This document shows, in pieces, positions 1 to 6,295 of a stretch of DNA of 6,295 bases. Position numbers and translations under genes: made by a program. The first letter of the stretch is position 1, and the number at the start of each line of letters is the position of its first letter. Location: NCBI GenBank assembly GCA_013298325.1, contig JAAFHJ010000300.1, positions 1-6,295 of the forward strand. The letters run 5' to 3'. The notes under the pieces were generated by a model, which did no database searches, was not told the origin of the DNA, and was given only the letters and a program-made list of their open reading frames with translations. The DNA comes from Myxococcales bacterium (lineage in GTDB: Bacteria > Myxococcota_A > Polyangia > Polyangiales > Polyangiaceae).

Positions 1-3000
1 CCTGCGCGACCTGCGGCGGCGCTCGCTTGCGACCCGAGGCACGGATCTACAAAGTCGCCGACCGGGATCTCCCCTCCTTTCACGCGGCGACCGTCGCCGA
101 GGCCCATGCGCTTGTGGCGGCGCTCACGCCGACCGACGGTCAAGCGCGCCTCGTCTGTGAGGAACTCCGCGCAAGACTTGGCTATTTGGAGGCGGTCGGC
201 CTCGGCTACCTGACCCTCGATCGTCAGGCACGGACGCTCTCCGGCGGCGAAACCCAGCGGGCCGCACTCACCACGGCCCTGGGCTCGAAGCTCGCGGGCG
301 CCCTCTTCGTCCTCGACGAGCCGACCGTCGGTCTTCACGCGGCCGATATTCCCGCATTGACGACGGCGATTCGCGGCCTTGTCCATGGCGGGAATACTGT
401 CATTGTTGTGGAGCATGATCGTGCGGTCATTTCGCAAGCCGACCGTGTCATTGAACTCGGCCCCGGTGCCGGTACCTCCGGCGGCCAACTGCTGTTTGAT
501 GGAACGCCGAGCGCGCTCGCAGAACGGCTAGACACGCCGACCGGTGGCGCCTGGTCGTCGACCAAGCGGGCAACGCGAAAGCGGAAGCGCAAGGATGCCG
601 CCGACGGCACGGTCCCGGGGGTGCTTCGCCTCACGGAAGTGCGAACCCACAACCTGAACGTCGACGAGATTTCGATCCCGCTCGGCGCCTTCGTCGCGCT
701 CGTCGGCCCTTCCGGTTCAGGGAAGAGCACCCTCGCCGAAGACGTCGTGGTCGGCCGTTTGGCCCCCCTTTTGGCGCGCCGGACGGAGGCGGAGAAAGCC
801 GAGAAAAAAGCAAAAAAGAACGGCACTTCCGGGGAAACGCACGCCTGGGAGGAGGGGGACTGCCAGGGGTGGGGCGACCTCCGCGACGTCGTGCTCGTCG
901 ACCAGTCTCCGCTTGGGCGTACCGCTCGCGGAAATGCTGCAACCTACACCAAAGCGTGGAACCGCCTCCGGGAGCGCTTTGCGAGCGAACCGGACGCCAT
1001 CCGCCGCGGCTTCACGACGGCGACCTTCTCCTTCAATGTGCGTGGGGAAGGGGGCGCTTCCGGCCGTTGCGACGCCTGCGACGGCGAAGGCTCCGAGACG
1101 GTCGAAATGCAGTTTCTCGCCGACGTTACCTTCGAGTGCCCGGTCTGCCACGGCAAACGCTTTCAGGCCGACGTCCTTGCCATCAAACATGAAGGGTTGG
1201 ATGTCTCTGAGGTCCTTTCCCTGACCGCCGACGAAGCGCTCTCACGTCTCGTCGTGACAAGCGACGGCAAGAAAGACTACGTCCTCGAGCGCGCCCTAAC
1301 ACCGCTGATTCGCGTCGGCCTCGGGTACCTGCCCCTGGGGCAGCCGCTTGCAACGCTCTCCGGCGGCGAGGCCCAGCGCCTCAAGCTCGCCCGCGCCCTC
1401 GCCGAAAAGCCGCGGGGGACGCTCTTCGTCGTCGATGAGCCGAGCGCGGGCCTCCACGCCCTCGATGCCGCCCACGTGATCGAGGCACTCCACACGTTGG
1501 TCGACGAGGGGGGGAGCGTCCTCGTCGTTGAACACGATCTTTCCGTCATAGAAGCGGCAGATCATGTGATTGAGCTTGGCCCCGGTGGCGGGCCGCAAGG
1601 GGGCTCTCTTCTGTTTGAAGGGTCGGTCACCGACCTCGCAAAAGCGAAGACGAAGACGGGGGCGGCTCTCCGCGCTTCACGCGCGCCTCAATCGATGACC
1701 GTTCACCAAGCGACGAACGCGCCGAAAGCGCCGCCGGCAATCGTGGTGACGCGAGCCCGCGAACACACGCTCAAAGATGTATCTTGCATGGTTCCCCACG
1801 GGAAGCTGACGGTCTTCACCGGCCCCTCCGGCTCGGGAAAATCCTCGCTCGCCTTTGATGTGATCTTCGCCGAAGGGCAACGACGCTTCCTCGACACCCT
1901 CTCCCCCTACGCGCGCCAGTTCCTGCCGACGCTTCCACGCCCGGACGTCGACGCGGTGATCGGCGTCCCCCCGTCGATTGCCCTTGAGCAGCGGACCTCC
2001 CGCGGCGGCGCCCACTCCACGGTCGCGACCGTCACCGAAGTCGGTCACTACCTGCGCCTTTTGTGGGCGAAGCTCGGAACGATTCATTGCCCGAAGTGTG
2101 GCTCGGAGGTCGCAGCACTGTCCTCGGAAGAACTTCGCAACGCGGTACACAAACGCGGAGAATTGGACGATTCAAAAGCCAATTACACGATTTATGCACC
2201 GGCGGTCCGCAGCCGTAAGGGGACCTACCTCGACCTCTTCACGCAGGCGTCACGGGCCGGCATCCGGACGGCCCGTGTTGACGGCGCCCTGGTAGAAATC
2301 GAGCCGCCGCCGCGCCTGGCGAAGACCAAAGAGCACGACATCGATCTCATCCTCCACTACGGGCCGCTCGCGACCGTCTCGGATGCGATCCTGGATCGGG
2401 CATTGATGTTCGGCGATGGGGCCATTCGTCTCCACGAAGGGGGGCCGACGAAGTCCGGCGAGACGGACGAGATCTTGAGCACGCGACGCGCCTGCCTCGC
2501 CTGCGGGACCGGCGTCCCGGAACTCGATCCCCGCTGGTTTTCCTGGAATACCGCGCAGGGGCGCTGCCCGACCTGCGAAGGGACCGGCCTGAAGAACGCC
2601 GGAGAAGCGCCCGAAGACCTGACGCCCTGCGGATCCTGCAAGGGCACGAGGCTCGCTCCGATCCCGCGCGGCGTGACGCTCTTTGGCGAGAGCTACCCCG
2701 ACTTCAACCGCCGCGACATCGCCGGCGCCCTCCTCGCTGCCCAGGCGTTTGTTTTTTCTGGCGAACGCGCCTCGGAAATTGCCGATGCGCCGGTCCGTGA
2801 GCTGCTTCGGCGCCTCACCTTCTTGGCCGAAATCGGCCTCGGCTACCTCCAACTCGATCGGCCGGCGAGCACGCTTTCTGGCGGTGAATTGCAGCGGTTA
2901 CGGCTCGCAGCTCAGCTGGGCTCCGGCCTGACCGGCGCCCTTTACGTCCTCGATGAACCGACGATCGGTCTCCACCCCCGCGACACCCATCGGCTCCTCG

Positions 3001-4343
3001 CAAACCTGAAGCGGCTTGTGGCCACCGGGTCGACGGTGATGGTCGTTGAGCACGATGAAGCGGTCATTCGCGCCGCCGATCACATCATCGACGTCGGCCC
3101 GCGCGGGGGCCGCGATGGCGGACGCATCCTCGTCGAGGGGACCGTCGACGACCTCCTCGCTACGCCGCAAAGCCTGACAGCCCGCGCGCTCAGCGGCGGG
3201 GCAAGTGAGGGAAGCCTGATGAAGACCGTGGCGGAGGCGGCAGCGCCGTCGCGCGGACACCTCACGCTTCGCGGCGCGCGTGGACACAACCTGAAGGGGG
3301 TCGACGTCTCCTTCCCGCTCGGGGCGATGACGGTCATTGCTGGCGTCAGCGGCTCAGGCAAGAGTACGTTGGTACGCCAAGTACTTTTGCCGGCGCTGCG
3401 GAAAAAGCTGGGTCTCGTCGCCGATGAGCCGCTCCCCTTTGATGCCCTCGAGCTGCCGAGCGACTCGAAAGTGACGCGCGCCCTCCTCGTCGACCAGGCG
3501 CCGATCGGCCGCTCGCCGCGGTCGGTCCCGGCGACCTTCCTCGGCATCTTCGACGAGCTTCGGAAGCTCTGGGCCTCCATGCCGGAGGCGAAGGTGCGCG
3601 GGTACACAACGGCCCGCTTCTCCTTCAACACCGGAAAAGGGCGCTGCGAAACCTGCGAAGGGCAAGGGGTCGTCGTCTCCGAAATGAGCTTCCTTCCCGA
3701 TGTTGTGAGCGTCTGCCCGGCGTGCCGCGGTCTCCGCTACGAGCCGGAAACGGCTTCGGTTTTGTTTCAGGGGCGCTCCATCGGCGACGCGCTTCGGCTC
3801 AGCGCCGAGGAGGCGATCCCGCTCTTCGCCCACCACCCGAAGATCCGCCGCCCGTTGGAGATGATGGTCGAGCTTGGTGTAGGATACATCCAGCTGGGTC
3901 AGGGCTCGCACACGCTTTCCGGCGGCGAAGCCCAGCGGCTCAAGCTCGCCGCCGAACTCGCCGAAGGGGCCCGCCACGAACCGACTGTATACGTCCTCGA
4001 CGAGCCGACCACCGGCCTCCACCTCGACGACGTACGGCGCCTGATCCGAGTCCTCGGGCGGCTGGTCGCACGGGGGGACACCCTCCTCATCGTCGAGCAC
4101 CATCTCGATCTGATCGCCGCTGGCGACCTCGTCGTCGAGCTCGGTCCTGAAGCGGGGCGCGACGGGGGAACGCTTGTCTTTTCGGGTACTCCCGCCGAAC
4201 TCGCGCAGGCAGCAACGGCAACGGGGGAAGCCCTCCGGACGAACGAGGCTGGGAAGCACGCGCCTCGCGTCACAGCTCCGGTGTCTTCGGCATCACCGCC
4301 CGCGGCAGCGGCCAAGAAAGGGCGCACCAAGAAACTCTCCTGA
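1..4343 (+). CDS. uvrA: Tandem-fused UvrA excinuclease subunit (5'-truncated by window edge)
   Basis: UvrA is the ATP-driven dimeric damage sensor that loads UvrB on lesions in nucleotide excision repair, in the cytoplasm. The frame is open to the left edge: codons from base 3 read CATCGGARLRPEAR, the CxxC-G-RL zinc element of UvrA, so the true start lies outside. The TTG at 27 is not a start; it is used here only for numbering (residue 1). Copy 1 shows the end of its first ATPase domain (LSGGETQR 71, VLDEP 95, His130) and a complete second one (Walker A Lys233, CDAC 348 and CPVC 371 zinc pairs, LSGGEAQR 444, Asp470-Glu471, His503). A linker of about residues 535-573 leads to copy 2. Its first ATPase domain has Walker A Lys605, CPKC 688, a UvrB-binding-type region 692-822, CLAC 823, CPTC 847, CGSC 868, LSGGELQR 950, Asp976-Glu977 and His1009. 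Its second has Walker A Lys1112, CETC 1207, CPAC 1230, LSGGEAQR 1297, Asp1325 and His1358. The tail after about 1405 is Ala/Pro/Lys-rich. Every visible ATPase motif looks intact. Copy 2 lacks the insertion domain normally found between its CPTC and CGSC pairs. Family assignment is near certain; whether it is the cell's only UvrA cannot be told. Confidence 0.97.
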   Translation, partial: CATCGGARLRPEARIYKVADRDLPSFHAATVAEAHALVAALTPTDGQARLVCEELRARLGYLEAVGLGYLTLDRQARTLSGGETQRAALTTALGSKLAGALFVLDEPTVGLHAADIPALTTAIRGLVHGGNTVIVVEHDRAVISQADRVIELGPGAGTSGGQLLFDGTPSALAERLDTPTGGAWSSTKRATRKRKRKDAADGTVPGVLRLTEVRTHNLNVDEISIPLGAFVALVGPSGSGKSTLAEDVVVGRLAPLLARRTEAEKAEKKAKKNGTSGETHAWEEGDCQGWGDLRDVVLVDQSPLGRTARGNAATYTKAWNRLRERFASEPDAIRRGFTTATFSFNVRGEGGASGRCDACDGEGSETVEMQFLADVTFECPVCHGKRFQADVLAIKHEGLDVSEVLSLTADEALSRLVVTSDGKKDYVLERALTPLIRVGLGYLPLGQPLATLSGGEAQRLKLARALAEKPRGTLFVVDEPSAGLHALDAAHVIEALHTLVDEGGSVLVVEHDLSVIEAADHVIELGPGGGPQGGSLLFEGSVTDLAKAKTKTGAALRASRAPQSMTVHQATNAPKAPPAIVVTRAREHTLKDVSCMVPHGKLTVFTGPSGSGKSSLAFDVIFAEGQRRFLDTLSPYARQFLPTLPRPDVDAVIGVPPSIALEQRTSRGGAHSTVATVTEVGHYLRLLWAKLGTIHCPKCGSEVAALSSEELRNAVHKRGELDDSKANYTIYAPAVRSRKGTYLDLFTQASRAGIRTARVDGALVEIEPPPRLAKTKEHDIDLILHYGPLATVSDAILDRALMFGDGAIRLHEGGPTKSGETDEILSTRRACLACGTGVPELDPRWFSWNTAQGRCPTCEGTGLKNAGEAPEDLTPCGSCKGTRLAPIPRGVTLFGESYPDFNRRDIAGALLAAQAFVFSGERASEIADAPVRELLRRLTFLAEIGLGYLQLDRPASTLSGGELQRLRLAAQLGSGLTGALYVLDEPTIGLHPRDTHRLLANLKRLVATGSTVMVVEHDEAVIRAADHIIDVGPRGGRDGGRILVEGTVDDLLATPQSLTARALSGGASEGSLMKTVAEAAAPSRGHLTLRGARGHNLKGVDVSFPLGAMTVIAGVSGSGKSTLVRQVLLPALRKKLGLVADEPLPFDALELPSDSKVTRALLVDQAPIGRSPRSVPATFLGIFDELRKLWASMPEAKVRGYTTARFSFNTGKGRCETCEGQGVVVSEMSFLPDVVSVCPACRGLRYEPETASVLFQGRSIGDALRLSAEEAIPLFAHHPKIRRPLEMMVELGVGYIQLGQGSHTLSGGEAQRLKLAAELAEGARHEPTVYVLDEPTTGLHLDDVRRLIRVLGRLVARGDTLLIVEHHLDLIAAGDLVVELGPEAGRDGGTLVFSGTPAELAQAATATGEALRTNEAGKHAPRVTAPVSSASPPAAAAKKGRTKKLS

Positions 4344-4361
4344 TCGCCGTGCGGCGAACGA

Positions 4362-4393
4362 CCGTCCCGGAGGAAATTCCTCCTCAGGGACGG
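4362..4393. terminator. Interrupted hairpin between convergent genes, likely bidirectional terminator
   Basis: The outer arms CCGTCCC (4362-4368) and GGGACGG (4387-4393) are perfectly complementary over 7 bp. Inside them GGAGGA (4369-4374) pairs with TCCTCC (4378-4383) around a three-base loop, and TCA (4384-4386) bulges on the 3' side. That gives 13 pairs, mostly G-C. It begins 18 bases after the uvrA stop and ends 31 bases before the stop of the opposing lipoprotein gene, the position expected for a shared terminator. No T-tract follows on either strand, so it is not a textbook intrinsic terminator; it could act with Rho, block 3' exonucleases, or both. The rest of the 81-base gap shows nothing else. 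Confidence 0.6.
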
Positions 4394-4424
4394 CCCAGGC
4401 GACCTCGGCCCCGATCGCGCTGCG

Positions 4425-4673
4425 TTAGCGGCCGATCGTCCCGTTTTGCATCTCGACTTCCCGGCACCGGCGCTCGCATTCGGGATCGTAGGAACATTGG
4501 GTGGAACAATCGAAACTCTTGTCCCGCCGGCGGTCGCAATTCGGGTCGCGCTCGCAGCGTTGCGGGTCTTTCGCGGCGGCCCGTTCAAGCGTCCCACAAC
4601 CGGCGCCAGCGAAGGCGACGAGGGCAATAGCGAGAAGAGAGGCCGAAAAGGCGGTCCGTCGAAGGTTCTTCAT
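4425..4673 (-). CDS. Small Cys-rich lipoprotein-like protein, 82 aa, function unknown
   Basis: I do not recognise a family. The N-terminus has basic residues (MKNLRR), a hydrophobic stretch at about residues 8-24, and Cys26 at the end of AFAGAGC, a plausible though non-ideal lipobox because position -3 is Gly rather than Leu. After lipidation the mature part would be about 57 residues, highly charged, with six further cysteines at 40, 46, 56, 60, 66 and 70. Two segments share the pattern C-x2-D-P-x-C (40-46 RCERDPNC, 60-66 QCSYDPEC), suggesting an internal duplication and three possible disulfides in the periplasm. The gene lies 33 bases downstream of lepB on the same strand, so co-transcription is likely. 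No Shine-Dalgarno sequence is visible before the ATG at 4671-4673. No better in-frame start exists. That it is a real gene is supported by the signal-peptide design and by the way it fills the gap between lepB and the convergent hairpin. Confidence 0.75.
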   Translation of the reverse strand: MKNLRRTAFSASLLAIALVAFAGAGCGTLERAAAKDPQRCERDPNCDRRRDKSFDCSTQCSYDPECERRCREVEMQNGTIGR

Positions 4674-4706
4674 GGGTGGGACGGTAGTGTGGTTTGCTAA
4701 AGAAGC

Positions 4707-6227
4707 TCAGCCGTTTGTCGCCGCCGGAGGACTTGTGACCGCCGGGCGCTCACGCAAGCATTTTTCCATAGCGCCATCGAGGTGCTTCATGTCGGCGGGG
4801 AGTCGTGGGCGCCCCATGACCGGCGTCCCGAGGCGCCCCCAATCCATCGAGTTTCCGAGGCTCAACCAGACGAAGAGCGCCTTTCCACGAATGTTTTCGA
4901 AGGGGACGCCCCCCCCTTGTCCATTGAACCAAGCACGAGAATCGTGGGAGTTGTGGCGATTGTCCCCCATCACGAAAACCTGATTCGGGAGGACCGAATA
5001 GGGCCCTTCCACCTTGCCCGGAATATCCCCCTGCTTGTTGTACAAGGTGAGGAAGGCTTCGGTGCCGAGGTACTCGACAAAGAGCTGGCCGCTGCGACGC
5101 ATGCGGATCGGCTCAAAGTCGTCGTATTCGTAGGTGCCCACCAAACAGCTTGGCACTTCCCACCCATTGATGACCGGGTGCCCGTTGCGCGCCTCGACGC
5201 GATCGCCCGGGAGCCCGATGACGCGCTTGATGAAGTCTTTCTCGGGGTCTTCCGGGTAGGCGAAGACCATGACATCGCCGCGTTTTGGCGGAAGGTTCTT
5301 CCAGAAGCGGGCGCTCGTGAACGGGATCGCGGGGCCGTAGATGAACTTGTTCACGAAGATGTGATCGCCGACCTGGAGCGTCGGAATCATCGAGCCGGAC
5401 GGGATCTTGAACGCCTCGACGACGACGGCGCGGAGGCCCAACGCGACGAGAATCGCGAAGCCGATAGACTCAATGTATTCGCGAACTTCGCCTTTGCGAA
5501 ACGCGGAAAAACGCCCATCGAGCACATCTTCAAGATTGCCCACGGCGCGCTCAAAGCGCTCGGGGTCGAAGGGCTTTTGCGTCATCGCCGCTTCGAGGGC
5601 GTGCGTCGCGTCGCGAGCCGCCTGGCGGGCGCGACCGGAGACCTTCGAACCGTGACGAGCACGAAGGAGACGCGCCTCATCAACGAGGGCCCGTGCACGA
5701 CCAAAGGCGGCACGGAAATCGGGCGAAACGCCCTCGGGGAGCGGAGGATGGGCATGCGCCGCGAGCGGGAGCCGGTGGCCGACGAGCAGAAACGCCGTCG
5801 CGATCATCACGAACAGGACGATCGAAATCGGCACCGGCTGGGAGCGTACCGCCGCCTGAAGCGGAGCGAGGGGGCCCGACTCGGCCTCGCCGGACGGCGG
5901 CGTGAGCCCCCAGACGAGCAGCGCGACGGCGACAAACGGAACCAATACGAACCAGAGTGTATAATACACACTCCTGAGGACGCCGTTCGGCGGCGGTCCG
6001 AGCTCCGGCCGGTCGGCGCCCGGCGCGACCGAGTCCCCCTCATCGCCCGCGGCGGGGGAGGCCTCTTCGGCAGAGTCGTCGGTCTCGGCCTCCTGCTCGG
6101 ACTCGGGGGCAGCCAGCGACGATTCCGCCGGCGCGACTGCTTTGGTGGGCCGGCCGTCTCCGGCGTCGCCCCCATCCGCAGGGGACTCGTTGGGAGACTT
6201 CGATTTTTCCGGGGCGCGGTCGCTCAT
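4707..6227 (-). CDS. lepB: Signal peptidase I with extended N-terminus, 506 aa
   Basis: LepB cleaves signal peptides from Sec- and Tat-exported proteins at the outer face of the inner membrane (peptidase family S26). The catalytic Ser-Lys dyad is visible: Ser279 in IPSGSMIPTL and Lys334 in DFIKRVIGLPGD. RGDVMVF (316-322) and GDNRHNSHDSR (421-431) match the other conserved boxes. Membrane segments are predicted at about 87-108, 132-150 and 251-270, the last leading directly into the nucleophile, giving an N-in topology with the catalytic domain outside. Residues 1-80 are acidic, Pro/Ala/Ser-rich and probably disordered in the cytoplasm. Residues 151-250 form an Arg-rich, probably helical cytoplasmic linker. 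At 506 residues it is much longer than E. coli LepB (about 324). Only two cysteines occur, Cys361 and Cys490. The ATG at 6225-6227 is chosen because the frame upstream, as far as an in-frame TGA, holds no ATG, GTG or TTG; AGGA at 6240-6243 is a weak, distant ribosome-binding site (12-base spacer). The next Met is residue 141, inside the second membrane segment. It likely forms an operon with the small lipoprotein gene downstream. Confidence 0.96.
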   Translation of the reverse strand: MSDRAPEKSKSPNESPADGGDAGDGRPTKAVAPAESSLAAPESEQEAETDDSAEEASPAAGDEGDSVAPGADRPELGPPPNGVLRSVYYTLWFVLVPFVAVALLVWGLTPPSGEAESGPLAPLQAAVRSQPVPISIVLFVMIATAFLLVGHRLPLAAHAHPPLPEGVSPDFRAAFGRARALVDEARLLRARHGSKVSGRARQAARDATHALEAAMTQKPFDPERFERAVGNLEDVLDGRFSAFRKGEVREYIESIGFAILVALGLRAVVVEAFKIPSGSMIPTLQVGDHIFVNKFIYGPAIPFTSARFWKNLPPKRGDVMVFAYPEDPEKDFIKRVIGLPGDRVEARNGHPVINGWEVPSCLVGTYEYDDFEPIRMRRSGQLFVEYLGTEAFLTLYNKQGDIPGKVEGPYSVLPNQVFVMGDNRHNSHDSRAWFNGQGGGVPFENIRGKALFVWLSLGNSMDWGRLGTPVMGRPRLPADMKHLDGAMEKCLRERPAVTSPPAATNG

Positions 6228-6243
6228 AGACGGACGGGGTCCT

Positions 6244-6270
6244 AGCAGCCTTCGCCGGGCGAGGACTGCT
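6244..6270. other. Hairpin in the lepB leader
   Basis: Arms 6244-6255 and 6259-6270 pair at 11 of 12 positions (AGCAG with CTGCT outermost, one C-A mismatch, one G-T wobble) around a three-base CGG loop. On the minus strand it sits 16 bases before the lepB ATG and directly abuts the AGGA that is the only ribosome-binding-site candidate, so it could modulate lepB translation. On the plus strand it is followed by GTTTTCC (6271-6277), giving it the polarity of a weak intrinsic terminator for transcription antisense to lepB. The rest of 6228-6295 shows no convincing promoter. Confidence 0.45.
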
Positions 6271-6295
6271 GTTTTCCGCCGTCAGTTGTCGCCAA

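Noticed and set aside
27..29. TTG at 27 as the start of the UvrA gene
   Set aside because: The codons upstream continue the same frame and encode CATCGGAR, the conserved zinc element preceding RL, so this is mid-protein.
1695..1697. In-frame ATG at the junction between the two UvrA copies as a separate gene start
   Set aside because: No Shine-Dalgarno sequence precedes it and there is no stop separating the copies. The linker reads as continuous coding sequence.
3354..4259. 301-codon open frame on the minus strand opposite uvrA, with similar ones at 2250-2852 and 1677-2150
   Set aside because: All are codon-aligned antisense frames of uvrA, explained by the same rarity of TTA, CTA and TCA codons. 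They show no recognisable protein features and uvrA is unmistakable.
4349..4700. Several plus-strand and minus-strand frames of 80-240 codons overlapping the lipoprotein gene
   Set aside because: They lack signal sequences or motifs and cross the hairpin or neighbouring genes. The minus-strand 4425-4673 frame is the only one with a coherent protein design.
4782..6245. 487-codon open frame on the plus strand opposite lepB
   Set aside because: Its codons align exactly with those of lepB on the other strand. In this register antisense stops need TTA, CTA or TCA sense codons, which are rare in GC-rich genes. The translation shows no domain, while lepB has a full catalytic set.
6242..6295. Open minus-strand frame of 17 codons ending in TAG 14 bases before lepB, possibly the 3' end of an upstream operon gene
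   Set aside because: Seventeen open codons are expected by chance in GC-rich DNA, and the residues match no C-terminus I recognise. It needs sequence beyond the right edge.

Overview
The window is GC-rich bacterial DNA with G/C-dominated third codon positions. It holds two convergent transcription blocks. The left two-thirds (1-4343, + strand) is the 3' part of one very long gene encoding a tandem-fused UvrA, the DNA-damage-recognition ATPase of nucleotide excision repair. The gene runs in from beyond the left edge. The visible part carries the end of one UvrA copy (the tail of its first ATPase domain and its whole second one), followed by a complete second copy, so three full nucleotide-binding domains' worth of core motifs plus part of a fourth can be read.

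A short convergent intergenic gap (4344-4424) holds a strong interrupted hairpin, probably a terminator usable from both sides. On the minus strand lies a two-gene block. lepB (type I signal peptidase, 6227 down to 4707) is followed after 33 bases by a small Cys-rich lipoprotein-like gene (4673 down to 4425). The lepB leader at the right edge contains a second hairpin.

Organism: double-length UvrA proteins are known from a limited set of lineages (for example Chlamydiae and relatives, and some other phyla). The LepB catalytic domain, with its preceding extra membrane segments and acidic low-complexity N-terminus, resembles in my recollection those of Myxococcota/'Deltaproteobacteria', as does the small Cys-rich lipoprotein. 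I favour a Myxococcota-like or related high-GC Gram-negative bacterium, but this is inference from style rather than a search.

The genes are not obviously one pathway. UvrA acts in cytoplasmic DNA repair, while LepB acts at the inner membrane releasing exported proteins. The small lipoprotein would be processed by signal peptidase II (LspA), not by LepB, so its pairing with lepB looks like operon economy rather than enzyme-substrate partnership. I see no mobile element, CRISPR array, tRNA or rRNA. The most unusual features are the architecture of the fused UvrA, whose second copy keeps the UvrB-binding region but has lost the insertion domain, and the repeated-motif Cys-rich mini-lipoprotein.
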